The notes: generated by a model from the sequence alone, not told the origin. A stretch of DNA of 15,097 nucleotides from JASEFH01 sp034679905 (GCA_034679905.1 JAXDAH010000106.1:1-15097); one strand, 5' to 3'; counted from the first letter of the stretch, positions 6,618 through 13,797 are shown. Translations and numbers: made by a program.

Positions 6618-8873
6618 CTAGTCTTCCCTCTCTTCGTCATCAGCGTCCCTCTCTCCCCACCGTGGATCATCGTCATCATCTCCCTCATCGTCCCTTTCGT
6701 CGTCGTCATCTCTCCCATCACCGTCATCCCTCTCGTCGTCCTCGCCGTCGTCATCCCCTTCATCGTCCTCATCGTCCTCGTCGTCCCTGTTCCCGTCGGG
6801 TGGAGCGGCGACGGTCTCCGTGACGGTGGGCGTCGCGATAACCGGCGTCAAGGTGGTATCCGGGGAGGGTGCAGTGGTTATACCGGGGGTATCCGAGGGC
6901 TCGATCGTCTCTTTCACCCAATCGAGAACGTCCTTGAGGCGACCGCGGTTCTCACGATCGTCTCTGTCGGGTTTGGGCTTCTTCGTCGGCCTCTCCTTCG
7001 GGGGCTGGGGAGTGGGCGGGGCGGTCGTGGGCTCCGGCGTAGGAGCGGAGGTCGGTGGCGAAGGTGTATCGGGGACGACTGCCGGCGTCGGTGCGGGTGT
7101 GGAGTCGATGTCGGGAGCCGGTGTAGGAGTCGGAGTGAAGGCAGGGGCCGGGATCGGGATTTCCATCGTGCTGTTGCCTGTCGGGGGCACGGGGGTGATC
7201 GGGGCGGCGCTGAACACCGGGGGGATCCGATCCGAATGCGGGGTGGGTGTTGGCGACGGTCTCGGTGTGGGTGTCGCTGTTGTCTCTAGCGGCGAAGGCG
7301 TGGGTGCAGTCGTGATCGGGATCTGCATGACTGTCGCCCGCGGCAGGACCGCCTGTGGGGTCGGGGAGCCCTCCTCCTGCGGCGAGGCTGCGAGCGGTTC
7401 GGTCGTGCTGAGGCCGGAGAATGCCTTGATGCAGACGTTGCTGTCAGGATGCTGCAGGGCGATATCCAGCCAGTTCCCTCCGTCGCCGCTGACAAAACTC
7501 TCTCCCGCGTGCGAGCTCGCCCGGCTGGAGTAGCCAGGCAGGGGCACTTCCGCCGGAATGCCCGGCACCCCGCCGGGCGTCTGTACCCGGATCACGACCG
7601 AGAAGCTCTGGCCCGGGGTCAGGGGAACGAGCGGGTCCAGGTAGACCGTATGGTAACCCGGCAACTGGGCAACGCCGCTTCTGGATCGAACGTATCCCGT
7701 CTGGTTGATCGGGCCGCTGTCGGGGTCGAGATGCACGAACACCTTGTACTCCGTATGCGGTTCTCTGGTGTAGAAGCCGACAGCGGAGAGGGGGTGAGCT
7801 CCCCCGGCCGTATAGGTATTCGCGTACCAGGCGGTATCCGTCGCATTCTCGACCTGGATCGTGCCCGTCCATCCGAGCGTGTCGTACTGGTATACGGGAG
7901 CCAGGCTCCTCCCGGGCGCTGCAGAGAAGACCATGTTGCGCCTGCCGATGCCGGTGTCGTAATAGGATACAAAGGTGTAGCCGTCTTCGCCGAAGAGCGT
8001 CCCCCAGGTGTTCTTGACGATGAAGGCTCCGTCAGCGGGAGGGGTAACCTTGAAGTTGTGCCGGTCGTAGGTGTCGTCCCAACCAACGATGGTGACGGCA
8101 TGATTGCTGGCGGACACCGGCTGCAGATAGCAGTAGCTGTGGGTGGAGCTCGAGTAGTAGGGGTCCAGGAAGGGTATATAGGACTGCTGCCAGAACATTG
8201 TCGTGTACGCGGCACCGTAGCGGGTCACCGCCCACTTCAGGTTGCCATTGTCCAGGGGGCCGCTGCGATCCGGCACGAACAGGGCCTCCTGGATGGAGAC
8301 GTCGCCGGGCAGATGCACGGATGGCGCGATCCAGGATAGAGGGGGGCCGACCCGATTCTCTGTCGCCCCCTCTCCCCGTGCGAGATAGGCGATTGCCATG
8401 AGCTCGTTACCGCCGCCGCAGGGAGCAACATCAAAGCCATGTTCCGCCATCATGGCATCTTCTGCGAAATCTGTCTCCATTCCTGGGAGCAGGGACGATT
8501 CCAGAGCCGAACAAACGGCAAAAGCCCAGTCCGATCGGCACAGACCCTGGCTCTGGACGGGTGAAACTCGCCCTTCGCTGCGGAGGTCGAAACGGGCAGG
8601 AAGGGTTCTGCCAGCCGGCACGAAACTGCCGTTGATCTGGGAGATATCGAGGGGAGAGGGTATGGCGCCCCATCCTGCATCCCGCCACCGCAGCGGGTCG
8701 AGACTGCCTATGGACATCTTCTCGAGATAGGCGGAGAATACCAGATCCGAGGGATGCAGGAGTGCGTTGGGTGTCAAGCTGGCATTCAGCGATGCCGAAT
8801 CGGACGAGCCTGTACCGGGGGCAACCAGCATGGCGAGCAGGACTGCCAGCCAGAAGATGCGAAGATCTCTCAA
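6618..8873 (-). CDS. Secreted papain-fold (C1A) protein with lectin-like domain; nucleophile Cys replaced by Asp
   Basis: Residues are numbered from TTG 8873 (751 in all). A signal peptide occupies 1 to about 22 (RDLRIFWLAVLLAMLVAPG). A C1A peptidase domain spans about 90-320: the oxyanion Gln is Q109 and the active-site segment reads QGLCRSDWAFAV, where papains have QGxCGSCWAF, so the nucleophile position is D115. His (H258 in SNHAVTIVGWDD) and Asn (N288 in VKNTWGTLFGEDGY) are kept, as are C112 and C152 for the fold disulfide. A lectin-like beta domain typical of archaeal C1 exoproteins follows (about 325-488), then a Pro/Thr stalk (497-630), a short basic helix and an Asp-rich tail (694-751). 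No C-terminal membrane anchor is seen. It is probably extracellular and an inactive or repurposed peptidase; it may bind glycans or metal. The TTG is chosen because the TATA box predicts a start near 8893 and GGGGGGATCG precedes it; an ATG at 8903 would add ten residues. Confidence 0.85.
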   Translation of the reverse strand: MRDLRIFWLAVLLAMLVAPGTGSSDSASLNASLTPNALLHPSDLVFSAYLEKMSIGSLDPLRWRDAGWGAIPSPLDISQINGSFVPAGRTLPARFDLRSEGRVSPVQSQGLCRSDWAFAVCSALESSLLPGMETDFAEDAMMAEHGFDVAPCGGGNELMAIAYLARGEGATENRVGPPLSWIAPSVHLPGDVSIQEALFVPDRSGPLDNGNLKWAVTRYGAAYTTMFWQQSYIPFLDPYYSSSTHSYCYLQPVSASNHAVTIVGWDDTYDRHNFKVTPPADGAFIVKNTWGTLFGEDGYTFVSYYDTGIGRRNMVFSAAPGRSLAPVYQYDTLGWTGTIQVENATDTAWYANTYTAGGAHPLSAVGFYTREPHTEYKVFVHLDPDSGPINQTGYVRSRSGVAQLPGYHTVYLDPLVPLTPGQSFSVVIRVQTPGGVPGIPAEVPLPGYSSRASSHAGESFVSGDGGNWLDIALQHPDSNVCIKAFSGLSTTEPLAASPQEEGSPTPQAVLPRATVMQIPITTAPTPSPLETTATPTPRPSPTPTPHSDRIPPVFSAAPITPVPPTGNSTMEIPIPAPAFTPTPTPAPDIDSTPAPTPAVVPDTPSPPTSAPTPEPTTAPPTPQPPKERPTKKPKPDRDDRENRGRLKDVLDWVKETIEPSDTPGITTAPSPDTTLTPVIATPTVTETVAAPPDGNRDDEDDEDDEGDDDGEDDERDDGDGRDDDDERDDEGDDDDDPRWGERDADDEERED

Positions 8874-8914
8874 CTCGATCCCCCCGGGGTGCAGGCCCCA
8901 CATTGACAATTCCG

Positions 8915-8923
8915 TTATATTAA
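8915..8923 (-). promoter_or_regulatory. TATA box of the papain-fold gene
   Basis: TTAATATAA on the minus strand is centred at 8919, which predicts transcription starting near 8893. That leaves a leader of about 20 nt before the TTG at 8873 and places the ATG at 8903 upstream of the predicted transcript. Confidence 0.5.
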
Positions 8924-9778
8924 CCTAACGGCATCCCGACCACAGGATGCGGCGGCGATTGGCGGGATAGATCGTCTGCAGGAGGGATCTGGAGCGGATT
9001 TGAGAGGGCGGGGCGCATCCATCCGGGATTGTCGAATTATCCTCCGTTGAGGAGAAGATATCGGTGGATACCCCCACATTCTCAAAGCACTGGCGCACCT
9101 GACCTGATACGGAGCACAAAGGACCTGATCGCTGGCGAGGTTGACCGCTCTTCCTGCCGCATGCAGGTCTGGGAGATCGCCGTGGAAGGATCTTCCATGA
9201 CGATGGGACGGGGGACCTTCGAACAGAGGGGATACCCTGAAGTACGACAGATCTTGCCCTGAGCTTCGGCTCATAGATGAGAATGAAACGGTGCTCATGA
9301 AAATTTCATACCGGCCGGATATGGAGAGCTGGAATTGCTCTCCTCACACCAGATCCGACACGCCCGAATACGCTGGGGGCCGGTATCCGGCTTTCCCGGT
9401 CCCGCCCAATCGCCCCTGGGAGGGAGGTGGTGTTGAAAGGGGGAGCGCGCCCTCCACCCCTGCGGTACGATAGCCTCCACGGGGGTAGATCGAGGGCGAT
9501 ACTTCGCACCATGCCCTCCCCTCTGCAAGTCACAATAGCCCCGTTTCAGGGGCAGAACAGATCCCTCTCTCCGGCAGGTGCGGGAATCTGCACTCTCTAC
9601 CGGACAATAATCGTCCGCACCGGGCAAAAAGAGCCGTTCGTTGCGCCGCAGTACCGCATCCCGCGAAGTTACATTGAGAATGAGGACGACCCCGCCTCTC
9701 ACGGGGTAGCGTGGATCGTATCGGAACATGGACGGCGATGCTTCAGGTCCGGGTATTCGGGCGGGGGGAAGGACTGTT
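8924..9778. other. Long region without a confident gene
   Basis: No frame here encodes a recognisable protein. Two overlapping antisense frames are open and partly codon-biased: plus 9511-9807 from an ATG, and minus 9295-9729 from an ATG; neither has a Shine-Dalgarno or promoter, and I call neither a gene. A plus frame ending at 9262 (for example from an ATG at 9161) looks coding-like near its end and its stop lies in a UUCG hairpin. Dyads include TGAGC-TTCG-GCTCA at 9260-9273, ATGAAAATTTCAT at 9297-9309, CATACCGGCCGGATATG at 9307-9323, GCCGG-TAT-CCGGC at 9379-9391 and CGGAC/GTCCG at 9601-9617. It could be gene remains or a structured RNA. Confidence 0.45.
9260..9273 (+). other. UUCG tetraloop hairpin
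   Basis: TGAGC TTCG GCTCA makes a 5-bp stem closed by the C(UUCG)G tetraloop, one of the most stable RNA hairpins. It begins with the TGA stop of an unassigned short frame. No U-tract follows, so it is more likely an RNA structural element than an intrinsic terminator. Confidence 0.45.
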
Positions 9779-10276
9779 TCAGGTCTTTTCCCTGCGGATT
9801 GAGATGAGATCGCCCAGCGTGGTGCTGACTCTTCCTCCGCCCTTCTCCCGTGTCTCTTCCATACCGGACTCGATCAGGCGGATGCCGAGCGCCTTCTCCA
9901 GCTTCTTCCGTACCTCATCCTCGGGGATGAGATCGCCCTTCTCGATCTTCTTGATCAGGATCTCCCGCTCCTTAATCTCAAGCGCAAGGGCCTTCTGATC
10001 CCATCGCTTCGACATACGGGCCTTCCGAATACGCTCCGCATAGTCCTCGACGATATCCCCCTCCATGTAGTCGAACACGTCCCGTGCGTGCCGCCTTGGG
10101 GTTGGGCTCGCCTGGCTCGCTCCTGTCGCGGGTCGTCTCCGGGCTTCACCGCCTCGCTTCTGCTGGACCTCGGTGCCGTACTTCGCACATTGAATGCAGA
10201 CCCGCAGCTCCGCACCCTCAATCTGGACGATTTTGGGGATACCGCGAATATCTGCCCCGCATAGTTCGCACTGCAT
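9779..10276 (-). CDS. mbf1: Archaeal multiprotein-bridging factor 1 (aMBF1)
   Basis: This 165-residue protein is the archaeal homologue of the eukaryotic coactivator MBF1; the archaeal form is reported to associate with ribosomes. An N-terminal zinc ribbon has C3, C6, C27 and C30 (CELCG and CIQC). A Lys/Arg/Ala/Pro linker covers about 38-66. The highly conserved Cro/C1-type HTH spans about 79-134 (YAERIRKARMSKRWDQKALA, then KIEKGDLIPEDEVRKKLEKALGI as its second half). The ATG at 10276 gives the usual MQCELCG N-terminus; the TTG four codons upstream is unlikely. A TATA element at 10310-10318 would give a leader of about 12 nt. It diverges from pan with 58 nt between the two. Confidence 0.95.
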   Translation of the reverse strand: MQCELCGADIRGIPKIVQIEGAELRVCIQCAKYGTEVQQKRGGEARRRPATGASQASPTPRRHARDVFDYMEGDIVEDYAERIRKARMSKRWDQKALALEIKEREILIKKIEKGDLIPEDEVRKKLEKALGIRLIESGMEETREKGGGRVSTTLGDLISIRREKT

Positions 10277-10291
10277 AGTGTCTCGCAAACA

Positions 10292-10318
10292 TCTTTATAG
10301 TCATCCGGGACTATATAG
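10292..10318. promoter_or_regulatory. Interleaved divergent promoters (mbf1 / pan)
   Basis: CTTTATAG at 10293-10300 is about 26 nt from a plausible pan transcript start near 10322, giving a 13-nt leader that carries GAGG six nt before the ATG. The palindromic ACTATATAGT at 10310-10319 is positioned for mbf1 on the minus strand, starting near 10288. The TATA centres are about 18 bp apart and each lies nearer the other gene. Assignment of each box is inferred from spacing only. Confidence 0.5.
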
Positions 10319-10334
10319 TTATTCGAGGATTTAA

Positions 10335-11576
10335 ATGGCAGACGATCCTTGGGCAGGAACAGAGCCACACAACGATGAAGAGATCTGCAGATACCTGCTC
10401 GACAAAATCGCGAGTCTGGAAAGCCGGAATGTAGAGCTCCGAGAACAGATGCGGCAGTATGAAGCCGAGAAGCGCTATATCGAGACACAGAAGATCCGCT
10501 ACGAACGGGAGCTGCGCAAATTAAAAAGCGAGATAGAACAACTCCGGAGTCCGCCCCTCGTCATTGGTACGATCACCGATGTCGTTGATAATAACCGTGC
10601 CATTGTGAGGAGCAGTGCCGGGCCGCGATTCCTGGTTCGGACATCCCCGTCGATCGATCCGGAAGACTTGAAGCCGGGGGTGCGGTGCACGCTGAACCAG
10701 CAGTCCCTGGCGATCGTCGAGATCCTCCCCATGAGTTACGATTCCCGTGTCTACGGCATGGAACTGGTGGAGTATCCTCAGGAGCGCTACGAGGATATCG
10801 GCGGGCTGGAGGCGCAGGTGATCGAGGTGAAAGAGGCCGTGGAGCTGCCCCTCAAGAGACCGGAGCTCTTCGAGAAGATTGGTATCGATCCTCCGAAGGG
10901 AATCCTTCTCCACGGTCCGCCGGGGACGGGCAAGACGCTGCTCGCCAAGGCGGTCGCCCATGAGACCCAGGCCTGCTTCCTGCGGGTGGTGGGATCCGAG
11001 CTCGTCCAGAAGTACATCGGCGAAGGAGCACGGCTGGTCCGCGAACTCTTCGAGCTCGCGAAGCAGAAGGCTCCATCCATCGTCTTCATCGACGAGATCG
11101 ATGCGATCGGCGCTCACCGATCCGATGCATCCACCTCCGGGGACAGAGAGGTCCAGCGTACTCTGATGCAGCTGCTGGCTGGCATGGACGGGTTCGAGAG
11201 GCGCGGCGACGTGAAGATCATCGGGGCGACCAACCGCATCGATATCCTCGACCGTGCGCTGCTGCGCCCGGGGCGGTTCGACCGCATCATCGAGATACCG
11301 GTCCCGAACTACGAGGGGAGGCTCGCCATCCTGAAGATCCATACCCGCTCCATGCGGCTCTCCGACAGTGTCGACTTAAAGCAGGTGGCTAACCTCGCGG
11401 ACGGCAAGAACGGGGCGGATCTGAAGGCCATCTGCACAGAAGCCGGCATGTTCGCCATCCGCGAGGAGAGAACGGAGGTCGAGCACAAGGACTTCGTAAA
11501 AGCGATCGACAAGCTGCTCGAAGGGCCGCACCGAAACCATGTCGGGCACCAGGGTTACGGCGCCATGTTTGCCTGA
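10335..11576 (+). CDS. pan: Proteasome-activating nucleotidase PAN (AAA ATPase)
   Basis: PAN forms the hexameric ATPase cap that unfolds substrates and feeds them into the 20S proteasome in the cytoplasm. In the 413 residues: an N-terminal coiled coil at about 14-70, the Pro-Pro joint at 73-74, an OB domain at 75-132, then the AAA module with Walker A GPPGTGKT (194-201), the aromatic pore loop KYIG (226-229), Walker B IVFIDE (249-254), sensor N300 and Arg fingers R311 and R314 in LRPGRFDR. The C-terminus reads MFA, so the HbYX gate-opening tail has Phe in place of Tyr. Length is normal. The ATG has GAGG six nt upstream. No proteasome subunit is in the window. It diverges from mbf1. Confidence 0.97.
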   Translation: MADDPWAGTEPHNDEEICRYLLDKIASLESRNVELREQMRQYEAEKRYIETQKIRYERELRKLKSEIEQLRSPPLVIGTITDVVDNNRAIVRSSAGPRFLVRTSPSIDPEDLKPGVRCTLNQQSLAIVEILPMSYDSRVYGMELVEYPQERYEDIGGLEAQVIEVKEAVELPLKRPELFEKIGIDPPKGILLHGPPGTGKTLLAKAVAHETQACFLRVVGSELVQKYIGEGARLVRELFELAKQKAPSIVFIDEIDAIGAHRSDASTSGDREVQRTLMQLLAGMDGFERRGDVKIIGATNRIDILDRALLRPGRFDRIIEIPVPNYEGRLAILKIHTRSMRLSDSVDLKQVANLADGKNGADLKAICTEAGMFAIREERTEVEHKDFVKAIDKLLEGPHRNHVGHQGYGAMFA

Positions 11577-11582
11577 ATACGA

Positions 11583-11600
11583 TCCTTATTCTTTTCGTTC
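11583..11600 (+). terminator. T-rich terminator of pan
   Basis: The stretch TCCTTATTCTTTTCGTTC begins 6 nt after the pan stop codon. Archaeal RNA polymerase terminates at T-rich tracts without a needed hairpin. It lies in the 31-nt gap between pan and the convergent DUF5804-like gene. Confidence 0.4.
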
Positions 11601-11607
11601 GGTGCGA

Positions 11608-12054
11608 TCAGGGGTCGGGCGCCGGCTCTCCGGGAACGTCCCACACCTCGAGCAGGTGGCTGGCATCCTCGAGCTCGCCGGCATAGTCGGACGCATCGGT
11701 TCCCGCCGCCAGGGGCAGGATGTGGGTGAGCCTGCCATCTTGGATGCCGTAGAGAAGACGGCGGGGCCAGGGGACCTCCAGTCTCGCATCCCGATGGTAC
11801 ACCTCCTCGGCTAGCGCCTGCGTGCAGTACACGCCCGGTGTAAGCTCGAAGAGGACTTCCCGCACATATCTGCGGATGTACCAGCGAAGCTCGGAGATCA
11901 GGGAGAGGGCGCTCCCGAGCGATGCCGTCGTGACCATGACGCCGCAGCTCACCCGGCTAGGGCGATAGAAGCGTAGAATGGTGCGGCTTGTCTCGGATGC
12001 CACAAACTCCGCGTACAGATCCACCGCTTCGTTCTGGATGAGGAGTATGCGCAT
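11608..12054 (-). CDS. DUF5804-like uncharacterised protein
   Basis: The 148-residue product resembles the DUF5804 family of methanogens and haloarchaea, mainly through the motif SLGSALSLISELRWYIRRYV at about 45-64; this is recognition by memory and not by search. The N-terminus MRILLIQNEAVDLYAEFVASETSRTILRFY suggests an alpha/beta fold, followed by the conserved helix, a strand-rich middle and an acidic C-terminus (ASDYAGELEDASHLLEVWDV). No catalytic motif, signal peptide or membrane segment is visible. The function of the family is unknown. The ATG at 12054 has no Shine-Dalgarno; the TATA element at 12097-12086 predicts a leader of about 11 nt. It converges on pan. Confidence 0.75.
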   Translation of the reverse strand: MRILLIQNEAVDLYAEFVASETSRTILRFYRPSRVSCGVMVTTASLGSALSLISELRWYIRRYVREVLFELTPGVYCTQALAEEVYHRDARLEVPWPRRLLYGIQDGRLTHILPLAAGTDASDYAGELEDASHLLEVWDVPGEPAPDP

Positions 12055-12085
12055 TGCTGCTATTCTGAAGTGTATGCCCCGCGAC

Positions 12086-12097
12086 TATTAATAAATA
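12086..12097 (-). promoter_or_regulatory. TATA box of the DUF5804-like gene
   Basis: TATTTATTAATA on the minus strand is centred 37 nt upstream of the ATG at 12054. It predicts transcription starting near 12065. Confidence 0.5.
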
Positions 12098-12401
12098 CAG
12101 ATAGGATCGCTCTGTAGAAAAGCCATCCTGCGAATTTTTTGGTCTCTATCCCGAGGATAATCCTTCGATAATCTTGATTCTCCCCCTCCCTGCAGCCCGT
12201 TCCGGGCCGCCCCCCCCTCGATGAGGGAAGGGGACTGGTGCGATAGGCCCGTAGGGATCCCGAATACCGATACCGGAGAAACCCTCTCTCGCTCGAACGT
12301 GCGGGAGGGACGAGACCTCTCCCGCGAGAAATACACGTCAACATCTTCTCGATCGGGATTTCGGCAGAATCGATGGGATCCCCTTCGCAGCATTCATCAG
12401 G

Positions 12402-12409
12402 TTTATATG
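12402..12409 (+). promoter_or_regulatory. TATA box of carbamate kinase
   Basis: TTTATATG is centred 27 nt upstream of the ATG at 12433, and no Shine-Dalgarno precedes that ATG. A leaderless transcript is expected. Confidence 0.6.
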
Positions 12410-12432
12410 GGTGCCCTCCTCACTGAACGGCG

Positions 12433-13377
12433 ATGAGAGAGAGGAGAGTACTTGTCGCCCTGGGGGGCAATGCGATCCTGAGGCATAAGGAGAGCGGCAC
12501 GAAAGAGGAGCAGTTTGAGAATGTCTGGGAGACCGCAGAGCATCTTCTGGCTCTTGTACGGGGCGGATGCAGGATCGCCATCACCCACGGGAACGGGCCG
12601 CAGGTCGGGGATATCCTGTTGAAGAACGAGCTGGCCAAGCATGTTCTCCCGCCTATGCCGCTCGACGTCTGCGGTGCCGAAAGCCAGGGGATGATCGGCT
12701 ACATGATCCAGAACTCCCTTGAGAACGTGCTCGCATCCGCCGGCATCCACCTGCCCACGGCCACCCTGCTCACCCAGGTACTGGTGGACAGCCGGGATCC
12801 GGCATTCCAGCATCCGAGCAAACCGATCGGGCCCTATTACACCGCGATGGAGGCGGTGAAACTTCGAAACGAGAAGGGATGGACCGTAATTCAGGACAGC
12901 GGCAGGGGCTATCGGAGGGTCGTGCCCTCCCCGGAGCCTCTGGAGATCCTGGAAGGGAAGGCGATCTCCACCCTCTTCAACGAAGGTGCCCTCGTGGTTG
13001 CATGCGGTGGCGGAGGCATTCCCGTCGTCCGGGATGCTCGCGGATGCCTCCAGGGCGTGGAGGCGGTCATCGATAAGGATCTCTCCGCCGCGCTTCTCGC
13101 AGGGCTGATCGAGGCGGACACGCTGCTCATCCTGACCGATGTCGAGAGGGTCTACCTCAACTTTGGCAGGCCCGACCAGGAGGCGCTGGTCGAGGTGACG
13201 GCGGAGGATGCTACAAGGCACCTGCAGGCGGGGCAGTTCCCGTCCGGAAGCATGGGCCCCAAGATCGAGGCTGCCGTCCGATTCGTTCGCGGCGGTGGAG
13301 AGCGAACGATCATCACCACGCCGCCGCTTGCAGCGGCGGCACTGGAGGGCACGGCGGGAACGACGATTCTCCCCTGA
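12433..13377 (+). CDS. arcC: Carbamate kinase
   Basis: It catalyses the reversible transfer of phosphate between carbamoyl phosphate and ADP, giving ATP, carbon dioxide and ammonia, in the cytoplasm. The 314 residues show the amino-acid-kinase fold: LVALGGNAIL at 7-16, ITHGNGPQVG at 50-59, the substrate-side PIGPYY, VVPSPEPLEI, ACGGGGIPV, VIDKDLSAALLA, the nucleotide-site LTDVERVYLNFG and the C-terminal GSMGPKIEAA. These match the whole-family pattern at full length. The ATG at 12433 fits the TATA spacing. No arginine deiminase or ornithine carbamoyltransferase gene is in the window, so a role in arginine fermentation is not supported here. The next promoter lies 75 nt after the stop, so it is probably monocistronic. 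Confidence 0.96.
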   Translation: MRERRVLVALGGNAILRHKESGTKEEQFENVWETAEHLLALVRGGCRIAITHGNGPQVGDILLKNELAKHVLPPMPLDVCGAESQGMIGYMIQNSLENVLASAGIHLPTATLLTQVLVDSRDPAFQHPSKPIGPYYTAMEAVKLRNEKGWTVIQDSGRGYRRVVPSPEPLEILEGKAISTLFNEGALVVACGGGGIPVVRDARGCLQGVEAVIDKDLSAALLAGLIEADTLLILTDVERVYLNFGRPDQEALVEVTAEDATRHLQAGQFPSGSMGPKIEAAVRFVRGGGERTIITTPPLAAAALEGTAGTTILP

Positions 13378-13451
13378 TGGCGTTCGTTGTGCCATCTTCT
13401 TCGGGATAACGTATATCTCTCCGGCAGTCGAGAGCGCCCTGCTCAGAAAAG

Positions 13452-13462
13452 ATACTTTTTAT
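13452..13462 (+). promoter_or_regulatory. TATA-like element of the coiled-coil/TPR unit
   Basis: ATACTTTTTAT is centred 30 nt upstream of the ATG at 13487. No Shine-Dalgarno precedes that ATG, so a leaderless mRNA is likely. It probably serves both following genes. Confidence 0.5.
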
Positions 13463-13486
13463 GGAGGCGCCATCCAACCCATACAT

Positions 13487-13786
13487 ATGGTGGGGGAGCA
13501 TGCAGAGAAGGGGCAACTCCTGAATGAGACCATCCGGCAGTTCCTGACCGAGCTGGAGAAGACCCAGTGGAAGATCGTTCAGAGCAAGATCGGTCAGGAG
13601 TCCAAGGCACTGCGAGAGCAGATTCGGGATGAGAAGCAGATCCTCCAGGAGTTGCACGGACTGATCCAGCGGGAGCAGAAGCTCCTGGCACGGATTGAGG
13701 CGGTCCTGGATGCCCAGGAGAGGTGCGTCCGACGTCTGGCAGAAGGAGAGGCGGAAGAGATCGCGCCTGCATTGGAGAGCGGTTGA
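13487..13786 (+). CDS. Short coiled-coil protein, partner of the next TPR gene
   Basis: I do not recognise a named family. The 99-residue product is almost all helix with heptad-like spacing: LLNETIRQFLTELEKTQWKI, then EQIRDEKQILQELHGLIQRE and LLARIEAVLDAQERCVRRL. Residues about 10-83 align without gaps to the C-terminal part of the next gene's product, with roughly 27 of 73 identical positions and a shared core FLxxxExTxWxIV...QIRD. It has no signal or membrane segment. I chose the ATG at 13487 from the TATA spacing; the frame is open further upstream to 13208 but there it overlaps carbamate kinase and looks like a shadow. The next gene starts 11 nt after its stop with its own Shine-Dalgarno, so the two form an operon. 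A structural or hetero-oligomer role is an inference. Confidence 0.75.
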   Translation: MVGEHAEKGQLLNETIRQFLTELEKTQWKIVQSKIGQESKALREQIRDEKQILQELHGLIQREQKLLARIEAVLDAQERCVRRLAEGEAEEIAPALESG

Positions 13787-13797
13787 TTGGAGAGGGG

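Larger units (their letters stand above)
12055..12432. other. 378-nt intergenic region with two promoters and hairpins
   Basis: It separates divergent genes. The left end carries the TATA element of the DUF5804-like gene and the right end that of carbamate kinase. In between lie GCCCG-TTC-CGGGC at 12195-12207 and CCCTC-GAT-GAGGG at 12215-12227, eight nt apart, plus GC-rich partial repeats of CTCTCCCGCGAG type near 12320. Open frames exist on the minus strand but their products look random. The middle could hold a small RNA or simply spacer. Confidence 0.45.

Noticed and set aside
6820..7533. Plus-strand Gly/Val-rich frame of 237 codons
   Set aside because: It is the complement of the Pro/Thr-rich stalk of the papain-fold gene; the Gly/Val composition follows directly from antisense Pro/Thr codons.
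9190..9225. Possible tRNA T-loop around TTCGAA
   Set aside because: The flanking five bases do not pair on either strand, and no acceptor or anticodon stem could be drawn.
12088..12393. Minus-strand frame of 101 codons in the gap before carbamate kinase
   Set aside because: It overlaps both promoters of the gap, and its composition looks random without a Shine-Dalgarno.
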